DNA of 60,585 nucleotides from Lewinellaceae bacterium (GTDB lineage Bacteria; Bacteroidota; Bacteroidia; Chitinophagales; Saprospiraceae). The DNA lies in contig JADJSY010000039.1 of NCBI GenBank assembly GCA_016711435.1, positions 1 through 60,585 on the forward strand, given 5' to 3'. Numbering within the stretch: the stretch's first letter is position 1; every line of letters begins with the position of its first letter. The notes under the pieces are model-generated. The model ran no database searches. It was not told the origin of the DNA and worked only from the letters and a program-made list of their open reading frames with translations. Shown here in pieces: positions 16,079 to 24,398 of this stretch. The position numbers were made by a program, and so were the translations under genes.

Positions 16079-18097
16079 ATGTCCAGAACGTATCCACTAC
16101 TCCTTCTACTCATGTTATTATTACCCCAGCAAACAGATGCGCAGCAGCAGGTACTTACGCCTGAATTACTGTGGAAAATTGGCCGCGTGGCACTCGATGA
16201 TGTGTCCCCGGATGGAAAATATGCCTTGTATGGCGTGCAGCGCTACGATGTGCAGACCAACAAAAGCAGCAGGGTATTGTACCTGATGGAGATTCAAAGC
16301 GGCGGATTTCGCGCCATTACCGACCCTGATGAAACCAGCACAGACGGCGAATTTCACCCGGATGGGAAAAAAGTAGGTTTCCTGCGCAACGGCAAATTGC
16401 ACGAAGTAAAAACCACCGGACATGCCATGTCGGGGCCGATAAGCGACCTGGAAATCAACGGTTTTCACTATGCTCCCAACGGGCAGTCTGTACTGTTCAC
16501 AAGGGATGTAAAATTAGACCCCAATACGACAGACCGCTACCCGGACCTGCCACTGGCAAGTGGGCGCATTTCGGATGGCTTGTTTTACCGACACTGGAAA
16601 AGCTGGCACGATTACGCCTACAGCAATGTATTTTATGTGAATTATAAAGACGGAAGTCTGGTTGGAGCGCCCGTCAATATCCAGCGGGAGGAACGATTTG
16701 ACAGTCCGCTCACACCCGACGGCGGCATGGAACAAATCACCTGGAGTCCGGATAGCCGCTGGATCGTTTATACCTGCCGGAAACAAAACGGCACTGCGGA
16801 GGCGCGCAGCACCAACAGCGATTTGTATGCCTTCGAAATCGCTTCGGGCAAAACCCTGAACTTTACGGAGCTGAACATGGGTTATGACCGCGACCCTGTT
16901 TTTTCACCCGATGGGCGCTATTTGTTGTGGACCAGCCTCGCCAAGCCGGGTTACGAAGCCGATCGCGCCCGCTTGATGATGCTCGATCTGACTACACAAC
17001 AGACCGTAGAACTGTCCGCAGGCTGGGATTTTGAAGTCAACCACCCAGTCTGGTCTGCCGACAGCAAAACTGTCTACTTTCTGAGTTCCGAAGATTTCAC
17101 CAACCAGGTGTATGAATTGCGATTAGCAGATAAAAAGATACGGCGCATCACTACGGGGCAGCATGATATTACCGCTTTAAAAGTGGCTGAAAATGAATTG
17201 ATTGTATCGCGGGTGTCTATGACCGCACCGGCAGAAATATTCGCCGTTAATCCTGCCACCGGCGCTATGCGGCAATTGACTTTTGTCACCGATGATCCCT
17301 GGAAAAGCCTTCAAAAAAGCAAGGTGGAGCGCCGGACGGTAAAAACTTTTGATGGTAAAAGTATGAATGTGTGGATAGTGCTTCCGCCGGATTTTGATCC
17401 GAAAAAGAAGTACCCGGCGCTGGTATACTGTCAGGGCGGGCCGCAATCTAATTTGAGTCAGTTTTTCTCCTATCGCTGGAATCTGTCGCTCATGGCCGCG
17501 CAGGGATATGTCGTGGTAGCGCCCTGCCGCCGGGGAATGCCCGGCTCGGGTCAGGCCTGGAACGACGCCATCACCGGCAAATGGGGCGACGCCATGAAAG
17601 ACTACCTGTCGGCTACGGACGCATTAGCCCGCGAACCCTTTGTGGATGCCACTCGACTGGGTGCAGTCGGCGCCAGTTTCGGCGGTTATGCCGTGTACTG
17701 GCTTGCCGGCAACCACCAAAAAAGGTTCAAAACCTTTATTTCGCACTGCGGTTTGTTCAACCTGGAAAGTTTTTATGGCACAACGGAGGAAGTCTGGTTT
17801 CCCCACCATGATTTTGAAGGCACATACTGGCAAACGCCCATTCCCAAAATGTATCAGACCGACAGTCCGCATCGCTATGTGCAAAACTGGGATACGCCGA
17901 TCTTAGTGATGCACAATGAATTAGACTTCCGGGTGCCTTTCAGCGAAGGTATGCAGGCTTTTCAGGCGGCGCAATTGCGCGGCATTCCGTCACGGATGCT
18001 CAGTTTCCCGGATGAAGGCCACTGGATGAGCAAACCACAGAACAGCCTGTTGTGGCAGCGCGAGTTTTTTGGTTGGCTGGAGCGGACGCTGAAATAG
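16079..18097 (+). CDS. S9 family serine peptidase (dipeptidyl/acylaminoacyl-peptidase type)
   Basis: 672 residues with a signal peptide (MSRTYPLLLLLMLLLPQQTDA). Residues about 25-400 form a WD40-like beta-propeller with repeated 'SPDGKY/SPDGRY/FHPDGKK' blades. The C-terminal alpha/beta hydrolase has the nucleophile in GAVGASFGGYAVYW, the Asp in MHNELDFRVPF and the His in PDEGHWMSKP. Such enzymes remove dipeptides or acyl-amino acids from oligopeptides in the periplasm. The length is typical. Confidence 0.93.
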   Translation: MSRTYPLLLLLMLLLPQQTDAQQQVLTPELLWKIGRVALDDVSPDGKYALYGVQRYDVQTNKSSRVLYLMEIQSGGFRAITDPDETSTDGEFHPDGKKVGFLRNGKLHEVKTTGHAMSGPISDLEINGFHYAPNGQSVLFTRDVKLDPNTTDRYPDLPLASGRISDGLFYRHWKSWHDYAYSNVFYVNYKDGSLVGAPVNIQREERFDSPLTPDGGMEQITWSPDSRWIVYTCRKQNGTAEARSTNSDLYAFEIASGKTLNFTELNMGYDRDPVFSPDGRYLLWTSLAKPGYEADRARLMMLDLTTQQTVELSAGWDFEVNHPVWSADSKTVYFLSSEDFTNQVYELRLADKKIRRITTGQHDITALKVAENELIVSRVSMTAPAEIFAVNPATGAMRQLTFVTDDPWKSLQKSKVERRTVKTFDGKSMNVWIVLPPDFDPKKKYPALVYCQGGPQSNLSQFFSYRWNLSLMAAQGYVVVAPCRRGMPGSGQAWNDAITGKWGDAMKDYLSATDALAREPFVDATRLGAVGASFGGYAVYWLAGNHQKRFKTFISHCGLFNLESFYGTTEEVWFPHHDFEGTYWQTPIPKMYQTDSPHRYVQNWDTPILVMHNELDFRVPFSEGMQAFQAAQLRGIPSRMLSFPDEGHWMSKPQNSLLWQREFFGWLERTLK

Positions 18098-18596
18098 TGC
18101 GAAGTGCGAAGTCGACAGTACGAAGTCGTTGGTAGCATGGCCTTCATTGCGTATCCCTCTGCCTGCAAACAACCCATATTGTGGTACGCTCTACGGTGTA
18201 CGCTACTTTTGTCATCCTGACGGGATCCGTCCACTCTACGGGCGTTTTCACCCGCCGCATAGGTGGACGGTTTCATCACGTACAAAATTTCCCGAGCAAT
18301 TCAGCGGATTGTGGAAAACAGAGGGTTGTCTGTGGTCGACTTTTTCGCGCGCCCCATGCTAGTTATTCACAATCAATTATACGTTTTTGCCACTCACGGA
18401 AAGCGCTTGGTCATTAGGCGCGTGACCTGGGAAACCAGACCCTCCCGTGTTGCAAATAGCCGGTGCGCTGCCCCCACCAGTAACTTAATTGTGGCGCGGC
18501 GGGGGGGGGGGGGGCGCCAGGGGCCTTAGCACCAACTAACCTTGTTTCGGTGCTCCGCACCCAGCGTGGCATTTGTTGCTAGCCTTCACTCCGCCC
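18098..18596. repeat. Gene-free region with GTGCGAA heptamers and a 14-G run
   Basis: TGCGAAGTGCGAAGTCGACAG followed by ACGAAGTCG variants begins directly after the S9 stop codon (to about 18130). The rest has no convincing gene. A run of 14 G (18501-18514) sits in a GC-rich palindrome-like context and may be a consensus artefact. Small ORFs across this region have no family resemblance. Confidence 0.6.
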
Positions 18597-18634
18597 AAAA
18601 AAATCCCGAATTTTCCACAGGGAAAATTCGGGAT
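18597..18634 (-). terminator. Rho-independent terminator of the skp pair
   Basis: ATCCCGAATTTTCC (18603-18616), loop ACAG, then the exact complement (18621-18634). On the minus strand the hairpin is followed by a run of T (18603 down to 18597). It lies 27 bp downstream of the skp stop codon. Confidence 0.8.
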
Positions 18635-18661
18635 CAATCGTATTGCAGTTCAGCCAAATAC

Positions 18662-19174
18662 TCAGTTGGTAATACCCAATTTGGTTTTTACCAGTGGCGT
18701 CACGTCTAAGGATTCATCGGCATAGAGTACGACCTGCGTATTGCTGTCGAACACCAATGAAAATCCTTTTTCTTTGGCCACTTCATTCATGGCATTATTA
18801 AAACGTTCAAAAATCGGTTTGAATAGTTCTTCGCGTTTTTGCGTCAGTTTCTGCATCATTTCCTGTTCGTACGCGCCGATTTTTGCTTCCTCCTCTTTGA
18901 GTTTGGCAGTCTGCGTTTCCAGTTCTTTCGGAGAAATGGTACCCTGTTCCTGTTTGCGTTTCAGTTCAGCGTCCTTTTCCTGCAAAGATTTGACCATGTC
19001 CTGACCACGTTTGGTCAGTTGTGCCTGGAAAGCCTTCAAGTCGCTGTCGGCAGCTTTGACTTCCGGTAAAAGGGTGAGCACGACGGCCGAATTGCAATAG
19101 CCGAATTTTTGGGAAAAACCTGTGGCGGTCATCAAAAGAACCAGGCCAAAGGTGAATAGGAGCGTTTTCTTCAT
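18662..19174 (-). CDS. OmpH/Skp family periplasmic chaperone (second copy)
   Basis: 170 residues with a signal peptide (MKKTLLFTFGLVLLMTATGFS). After a short strand (FGYCNSAVVLTLLPEV) comes a long charged coiled coil (residues about 40-135) and a C-terminal KGFSLVFDSNTQVVLYAD. Skp holds unfolded outer-membrane proteins on their way to the Bam complex. It lies 140 bp downstream of a paralogue on the same strand, and an inverted repeat sits between them. Confidence 0.88.
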   Translation of the reverse strand: MKKTLLFTFGLVLLMTATGFSQKFGYCNSAVVLTLLPEVKAADSDLKAFQAQLTKRGQDMVKSLQEKDAELKRKQEQGTISPKELETQTAKLKEEEAKIGAYEQEMMQKLTQKREELFKPIFERFNNAMNEVAKEKGFSLVFDSNTQVVLYADESLDVTPLVKTKLGITN

Positions 19175-19238
19175 TGTTGCGTTAACGGTGTGAAAAAAGA
19201 ATCGGCAAAAGTAACACTTTCCGCCGGATGCATGGAGT

Positions 19239-19311
19239 AAAAGGGCAAAAATGCAAAAGGCAAGAATAAATGCGTTATGTTGCTTTTTGCCTTTTGTATT
19301 TTTGCCCTTTT
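19239..19311. repeat. Inverted repeat between the two skp genes
   Basis: AAAAGGGCAAAAATGCAAAA continuing into GGCAA (19239-19263) pairs with 19287-19311 with one mismatch, around a 23-bp loop. On the minus strand it follows the first skp gene directly and could terminate or attenuate transcription. The same AAAGGGCAA phrase occurs at 31770-31826. Confidence 0.85.
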
Positions 19312-19313
19312 AA

Positions 19314-19829
19314 TTATTCTCTTTTCAAAATGGTTTTAATGTCCTCGGTTTTGTCGTTGCGTTTGTCGGCGTAGATCATACCCGAAGCGCTGCCTTTTTC
19401 AAAGATAAATTCAAAACCTTTGTCTTCTGCAAACTTCTGGATAGCAGCATACACCTTGTCCTGAATCGGTTTGGTGAGTTCTTCGCGTTTTTTGAACAAA
19501 GCGCCTTCCGGACCGAATTTCAGGCGTTGATTTTCCCGAACGGTTTTTTCCTTGTTCATAATTTCATCTTCGCGCTGTTTTTTCATCTCTTCGCTCAGCA
19601 GCACCTGTTCAGCCTGGTATTTGCTGTACATGCCTTTCACCTGGTCTTGCTCCTGTGCGATTTCCTGCCGCCATTGCGTAGCGACTTTATCCAATTGTTC
19701 CTGTGCTTTCTGGTATTCCGGGAGGCTTTCTAAAATCGCTGTAACATCCACAAAAGCAATACGTTGTGCAAAGGCAAAAGCCGTCAGAACGAAAGCAAAC
19801 AGGGTGGTCGAAATGATTTTTTTAATCAT
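19314..19829 (-). CDS. OmpH/Skp family periplasmic chaperone (first copy)
   Basis: 171 residues with a signal peptide (MIKKIISTTLFAFVLTAFAFA). It opens with RIAFVDVTAILESLPEYQKA, typical of OmpH, and continues as a long coiled coil rich in Gln/Glu/Lys. It ends with KGFEFIFEKGSASGMIYAD. The role is chaperoning of outer-membrane proteins. The tandem pair without bamA next to it is usual in fragments of Bacteroidota genomes. A candidate promoter lies about 55 bp upstream. Confidence 0.9.
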   Translation of the reverse strand: MIKKIISTTLFAFVLTAFAFAQRIAFVDVTAILESLPEYQKAQEQLDKVATQWRQEIAQEQDQVKGMYSKYQAEQVLLSEEMKKQREDEIMNKEKTVRENQRLKFGPEGALFKKREELTKPIQDKVYAAIQKFAEDKGFEFIFEKGSASGMIYADKRNDKTEDIKTILKRE

Positions 19830-20130
19830 GGCTTAGTAATATTGATTTGTGTAGTGGTTAATCTGTTGCACTCATTTTGCGCTCAAAAGTAGGGTATTTC
19901 ACTACTTCAACACGGCTTTCTGACGTAAGTTGATACCGGGAAGTTGCTTGCCTGTTTTAACAAAATTTGGTAAATAAAAACCAACGTGCTCATTTTCAAG
20001 GGTTTAGTCCAGTTAAATGTAGAAAACCACCCACGAACCTTAACCACTGTTTAACCGGGTTTTAATCAATTTTAACGGGAAACTGTACCTTCGCGGCCCG
20101 AAATCAAAGCCTAACCAAATTCTCTGACCC
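19830..20130. promoter_or_regulatory. Divergent promoter region of skp and hutH
   Basis: No gene is present. On the minus strand TACTTTTG (19884-19891) with TTG 16 bp further upstream (19908-19910) could drive skp. On the plus strand TACCTTCG (20086-20093) is a TAnnTTYG-like -7 box about 38 bp before the hutH GTG. Both are motif-based suggestions. Confidence 0.4.
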
Positions 20131-21612
20131 GTGCACCTGATTAGTCCCGCCACCCTGACTTTACAAAAAATCGGTGAAATAATAGCCGATCGCAGCCCAT
20201 TGCAGCTGTCCGATGAATCCGTCCGCCGTATCCGGCATTGCCGCGATTATTTAGACAAAAAACTCGCCGACACGGACGAACTTTTTTATGGAATCAATAC
20301 CGGTTTCGGTTCGCTCTGCGACATTCGTATTTCAGATGCCGATATCGAACAACTGCAACACAATCTCGTGGTGAGCCATGCCGCCGGTGCCGGTGATGCC
20401 GTGCCGCCGGAAGTGGTGCGTATCATGCTGTTGCTGAAAATACAGAGCCTTTCTTACGGACACAGCGCCGTGCGGGAAACATTGGTGCAGCGACTCATTG
20501 ATTTTTACAATGCCGGTGTGTTGCCTGTCATTTTTGAACTGGGTTCGCTGGGCGCTTCCGGCGACCTGGCCCCATTGGCGCACATGAGCCTGCCGCTGAT
20601 CGGCCTGGGCGAAGTATGGCACGAGGGCCGCCGCCAGCGCTCCGACATTGTGTTGAAAATGAAAGGCTGGGAACCGCTGCGTTTCAAAGCCAAAGAAGCG
20701 CTTGCCCTGCTGAACGGTACCCAGTTCTCGGCGGCCTACGCCGTGTGGTGCCTGCTGGAAAGCCGCCGACTGGCAGATATTGCCGACTTCAATGCAGCGC
20801 TGGGTTACGACGCTTTCAATTGCCGCCTGTCGCCGCTCGATCCGCATATCCACCAGTTGCGTCCCCATGCCGGACAGATAGCAACAGCCGAAAAAATACG
20901 CAACCTGTTGAAAGACAGTGAAATATCTGTGTCGGAAAAAACCAGTGTGCAGGATCCCTACGCTTTTCGTTGCGTACCGCAGGTGCATGGTGCGAGTCGC
21001 GACGCCCTCGCGCATGTGTGGGCCATGCTGACGACGGAGATCAATTCTGTGACCGACAATCCGAATATTTTCCCGGAAGACGACCTGATCCTGTCCGGCG
21101 GCAATTTTCATGCGCAACCGCTGGCCCTGCCGCTCGATTATATGGCCATCGCGCTCGCTGAATGGGGCAGTATTTCCGAACGCCGCGTGTATCAACTCAT
21201 GGGCGGACAACGCGGGCTGCCTGCTTTTCTCACCGACAACCCGGGATTGCATTCGGGCATGATGATCGCGCAATACACGGCAGCATCCATTGTCAACCAG
21301 AATAAAACCCTGTGTACGCCGGCTTCGGTGGATAGCATCGTCAGTTGCAACGGCCAGGAGGACCACGTGAGTATGGCCGCCAATGCCGCTACCAAAGCCC
21401 GCCGGGTGGTGCTGAATCTGGAACGCCTGCTGGCTATCGAGTGGATGGTGGCGATGCAGGCCCTCGATTTCCGCAGGCCCCTGCGCTCATCGCCTGCTAT
21501 TGAAAAAGCCCGAAGCGCTTACCGGGCAGTGGTGCCGCGTCTGGCGGAAGACCGGGTGCTGAGTGATGATATAGCGAAAACGATCGGTTTTTTGAAAAAC
21601 TTTGCCGGATAG
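20131..21612 (+). CDS. hutH: Histidine ammonia-lyase
   Basis: 493 residues from a GTG start (MHLISPATLTLQKIGEII). HutH deaminates L-histidine to urocanate, the first step of histidine breakdown. The MIO cofactor-forming Ala-Ser-Gly is in LGASGDLAPLAHMSLP. GINTGFGSLCD, VQDPYAFRCVPQVHG and SVTDNPNIFPEDD are also diagnostic of the family. No other hut gene is adjacent. A tyrosine ammonia-lyase would be the alternative, but overall length and motifs favour HutH. Confidence 0.95.
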   Translation: MHLISPATLTLQKIGEIIADRSPLQLSDESVRRIRHCRDYLDKKLADTDELFYGINTGFGSLCDIRISDADIEQLQHNLVVSHAAGAGDAVPPEVVRIMLLLKIQSLSYGHSAVRETLVQRLIDFYNAGVLPVIFELGSLGASGDLAPLAHMSLPLIGLGEVWHEGRRQRSDIVLKMKGWEPLRFKAKEALALLNGTQFSAAYAVWCLLESRRLADIADFNAALGYDAFNCRLSPLDPHIHQLRPHAGQIATAEKIRNLLKDSEISVSEKTSVQDPYAFRCVPQVHGASRDALAHVWAMLTTEINSVTDNPNIFPEDDLILSGGNFHAQPLALPLDYMAIALAEWGSISERRVYQLMGGQRGLPAFLTDNPGLHSGMMIAQYTAASIVNQNKTLCTPASVDSIVSCNGQEDHVSMAANAATKARRVVLNLERLLAIEWMVAMQALDFRRPLRSSPAIEKARSAYRAVVPRLAEDRVLSDDIAKTIGFLKNFAG

Positions 21613-21712
21613 CGTTGAGGTGACATCTGCGAGGCACGAGCAGGTGTTATCTCAACGCGGAAGCACACCGTTTCGAGATGTCACTTGCTCGTGCCTCGCA
21701 AATGACACCTCT
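21612..21712. repeat. Palindrome between convergent genes
   Basis: GTGACATCTGCGAGGCACGA continuing to GCAGGTG (left) pairs with CACTTGCTCGTGCCTCGCAA and ATGACACC (right). The left half is additionally bounded by GCGTTGAG/CTCAACGC. It lies exactly between the hutH stop and the end of the convergent kinase gene. Confidence 0.85.
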
Positions 21713-22243
21713 TCACTTCAATAGACCCTCTACCACTTCCACCGCTTTCCGGGTTCTTTCTTCAAAAGGGCCGCGAATAATCGTGAACGGCAGTTGGCGG
21801 CTTTCCAGCACTTCCTGCAGGCGATTAAACATCCATTCCCGCTGCCCTTCGTATTCCCGCAGGCCGTCGTTGACCCAGGGAATATCGGGCGCCAGCAACA
21901 GGAAATGATCGTAATGCCGCTGCTGTGCGGCCCAGATGATCCAGGGCTGACAGACGCCGTTAAAATAAATTTCGCTCCAAACCTGCGTGACGATCAAATC
22001 CGTATCGCAGAACAGGATGCGCTGCGCCTGTTTCGCCATTTCGTCTTCGCGGTAGAGTTGTCCGCCTGCAATATGCGCAAAGTCGAGTTCCGTCAGATCC
22101 ATGCCGAATCGCTCGCAATACGTACGACCGTATTCTTCTACAAAAACCGTTTGGAAATGCCCGGCCAGGTATTCCGCCAGGAAACTTTTTCCACAACTCT
22201 CAGGCCCCAGAAGCACTACTTTTTTGATAGGGGTAGTTGTCAT
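21713..22243 (-). CDS. NadR/Ttd14-like AAA ATPase, probable nicotinamide riboside kinase
   Basis: 176 residues. The P-loop is in VVLLGPESCGKSFLAEYL, followed by VEEYGRTYCE, FCDTDLIVTQVW and a C-terminal R-G-P-F-E-E-R-T region. The arrangement matches the ribosylnicotinamide kinase domain of NadR without its nucleotidyltransferase and repressor parts. It would phosphorylate nicotinamide riboside during NAD salvage. Substrate is inferred from family resemblance only. Confidence 0.8.
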   Translation of the reverse strand: MTTTPIKKVVLLGPESCGKSFLAEYLAGHFQTVFVEEYGRTYCERFGMDLTELDFAHIAGGQLYREDEMAKQAQRILFCDTDLIVTQVWSEIYFNGVCQPWIIWAAQQRHYDHFLLLAPDIPWVNDGLREYEGQREWMFNRLQEVLESRQLPFTIIRGPFEERTRKAVEVVEGLLK

Positions 22244-22280
22244 ACTGAAAGTTGAGAGGTTGAGGATGTTGATGGTTGAG

Positions 22281-22382
22281 ATGTGCGGGCGTAAGACCTT
22301 AGACGGCGGTAACGCTTGGCTCAGAATAAGTGATATTCAGTGGTTGTTTGAGGCCGTGCGCGGGTCTTACGACCCCGCACAT
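22281..22382. repeat. Inverted repeat with GTTGAG-type flank
   Basis: ATGTGCGGGCGTAAGACC (22281-22298) and GGGTCTTACGACCCCGCACA (22362-22381) are complementary with small bulges. The left side is preceded by GTTGAGAGGTTGAGGATGTT repeats. It lies between the DUF547 gene and the kinase gene. Confidence 0.75.
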
Positions 22383-22389
22383 GTCAGGT

Positions 22390-23169
22390 CTACTTGGCTT
22401 CATTAAGTTTCCAATCGTAGTCGATATGTGCAATATCCGTGTCTTTCGTGATTTTGACGGCGGCATACCGGTTCAGGTATTCCCGCAAAGAACCTGCATC
22501 GCGTTCAAAATCGCCTTTGAACCATTTGAAAATCTCCGAAATTTCGGCTTTGCCTGCCGTAATCCGGTTGCGCAGCGTGTCGTTGATAAAGGAGCGCATA
22601 CTGTCATCCAGTTGGCGTTCCAGTTTATCAGCCGTATAGGCCTCTGCCAATAACTTAGGGCAGGAAAAAGAGGCGCAGTTGATCGCGGCGTGGATGCGGG
22701 CGTCTTTAAAAACAGGTCGCAAGATGTTGTGTTCGATATTGTTCAGGTCGTAGGTATAACCCTGGATTTTGATAAACTTGATGTCCCAGACCGAATTGAC
22801 AAACGCCACACCTTTTTTGATGTCTTTGATACTTTCCACCGGGTAGTTTTGAATAATGAGGTCGATGGTATAAGCATTGTAGGCATTGATCCAGTAGGCC
22901 ATTTGTTCGTTGCGCGACCAGTTTTTTTCACTGGGATGGGCTGTTTCGAGCAGCCGCAGGTATTGGTGCAGGGTATTGCTGTCTTTTGTAAAACCTTTGT
23001 AATCGACAAAACCGTCGGCCTTGACGTGCTTTTGCAGCAATCCGTTCCAGATATTGTGGCTGACGGGTTTGGAATCTGTATCGCGGCGGATCGAGCGGCA
23101 ATTGGTGCAGGTAAACCAGATCAGAAGGGTGGTCAGCAGGGCGATGGGGAGCAAGAGGTATTTTCTCAT
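22390..23169 (-). CDS. DUF547 domain-containing membrane-anchored protein
   Basis: 259 residues. An N-terminal hydrophobic segment ending at a Cys pair (LLTTLLIWFTCTNC) suggests a membrane anchor or lipoprotein. The DUF547 body carries the conserved blocks EQMAYWINAYNAYTIDLII, NNIEHNILRPVF, HAAINCASFSCPKL and FINDTLRN. The conserved Cys/His residues suggest a thiol-dependent hydrolase or transferase fold, but no activity is established here. Confidence 0.85.
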   Translation of the reverse strand: MRKYLLLPIALLTTLLIWFTCTNCRSIRRDTDSKPVSHNIWNGLLQKHVKADGFVDYKGFTKDSNTLHQYLRLLETAHPSEKNWSRNEQMAYWINAYNAYTIDLIIQNYPVESIKDIKKGVAFVNSVWDIKFIKIQGYTYDLNNIEHNILRPVFKDARIHAAINCASFSCPKLLAEAYTADKLERQLDDSMRSFINDTLRNRITAGKAEISEIFKWFKGDFERDAGSLREYLNRYAAVKITKDTDIAHIDYDWKLNEAK

Positions 23170-23623
23170 GGTGAAACGTGTTTAGTGTTTGGTGTTTAGT
23201 GTTTAGGATGCTTCGCTTTTAGCGTTTGTGAAAATCTGCGGGAACTACATACAGTTGAATATCTTTATGAACCTCATTCTAAGGCGGCACGCCGCCTTCG
23301 GTATCGATCAAAACGGAATGAACCGAAAGTCTCGCTCAAGTGAGGCTGGGGGCAAAAGGCGATTCTATTAAAGCCAGGGGGCTAGGGGAAAAAAAAAAAA
23401 AGCGTGACCTCCACCTCCCAAAGGGTGGAAATTTCAAGGGGGGGAAAAAAAAAAAAAAAAAAAAAAGGGGGCGCCCCCCCCCCCCCCCCGGTGACTGCCA
23501 GTCACCGCCTCACTAAAACAGGCGGCTCATTAGCAGCAGGCCTGAAAAAATCAAGCCCAAACCATACGACTGACCAAACGGGACGTTTCTCACAACTCAC
23601 AACTCACTACTCACCTACGAAAT
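23170..23623. repeat. Gene-free region with GTGTTTGG repeats and long A and C runs
   Basis: GTTTAGTGTTTGGTGTTTAG (about 23178-23205) starts the gap. Further on are AAGGCGGCACGCCGCCTT (palindrome, about 23281), A-runs near 23389 and 23447-23466, and a run of about 16 C near 23474-23490. A small ORF here would encode only Lys-, Gly- and Pro-tracts. The homopolymers look like a poorly resolved GC-rich hairpin. No gene is supported. Confidence 0.6.
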
Positions 23624-24310
23624 TTACCGCAACATGGATTTATACACGCTTTTCATTTTTTCGGGCGATGCGCCTTTTTTGAATAAACGGAACACCATCG
23701 TATTGGCCAATTGAACGCGTAGCCAGCCGTTTCGTTCATATTTCCGGGCAGACACGACGGCGTATTTAGGGATAATATGCAGCGGATAGATCGGCATGGC
23801 ACGACGCAGAAAATCATATTCTTCCATGATGGTGTAATATTCGTCGTAACCGCCCAATTGCCCGAACACTTCGCGCCGAATGTAGAATGTTTTGTCGCCG
23901 CCCTGACACCAGAGAAACTGATAGCGGTTGAAAAAAGCATTGATTTTCAGTAAAAATGACTTTGAATCAAAACGATAGCGATAACACCCCATCACATAGC
24001 CGGATGCCAGCGATTGTACAATATCATCGGAAAAAGAAGCGGGCGGGCAAGTGTCGGCATGAACAAAATACAGCACGTCGCCTTGAGCATGAGCGGCGCC
24101 CGTATTCATCTGAGCCGCCCGGCTGCAAACGGAGCAGTATATCACTTTGGCGCCCGACTTTTCAGCAATATGAACCGTGTCGTCACTGCTCCCGCCGTCG
24201 ACCACTAATATTTCCACAACCTGCGCCCCGCCATTTGACATCAGGTACTTTAGCAGCGGACCGATGCTTGCAGCCTCATTGAGCACAGGAATAATGATGG
24301 ATATTTGCAT
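23624..24310 (-). CDS. TIGR04283-type family 2 glycosyltransferase
   Basis: 228 residues. The GT-A fold opens with ISIIIPVLNEAASIGPLL, then EILVVDGGSSDDTVHIAE, FVHADTCPP and GGDKTFYIRREVFGQLGGYD. This matches the 'transferase 2, rSAM/selenodomain-associated' family (TIGR04283), also called arsenosugar-biosynthesis glycosyltransferase. Members often occur in genomes with selD, and a selD lies 26 kb away. The acceptor is unknown, and neighbours give no pathway. Confidence 0.82.
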   Translation of the reverse strand: MQISIIIPVLNEAASIGPLLKYLMSNGGAQVVEILVVDGGSSDDTVHIAEKSGAKVIYCSVCSRAAQMNTGAAHAQGDVLYFVHADTCPPASFSDDIVQSLASGYVMGCYRYRFDSKSFLLKINAFFNRYQFLWCQGGDKTFYIRREVFGQLGGYDEYYTIMEEYDFLRRAMPIYPLHIIPKYAVVSARKYERNGWLRVQLANTMVFRLFKKGASPEKMKSVYKSMLR

Positions 24311-24364
24311 TTAAATAACTCAAGCAAAATTAGTTTAAGGTTTTTGTAAATTCTTGATTATCAA

Positions 24365-24398
24365 CACGGATAACCAATAACTAATAACGGATAACTAT
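24365..24398. repeat. Single GTTATTAG-type repeat arm
   Basis: The complement of GTTATCCGTTATTAGTTATT directly abuts the stop codon (24399-24401) of the ion-channel gene. Adjacent upstream (about 24349-24363) is a reverse copy of the TTGATAATCAAGAATTT-like tail seen at 7675 and 39922. Confidence 0.75.

Noticed and set aside
20332..21366. 344-residue minus-strand ORF
   Set aside because: Antisense to hutH, whose motifs are unmistakable; His/Gln/Arg-rich shadow composition.
23404..23682. Low-complexity ORF with Lys, Gly and Pro tracts
   Set aside because: Encoded by homopolymer runs that are probably consensus artefacts; no start signal or family.
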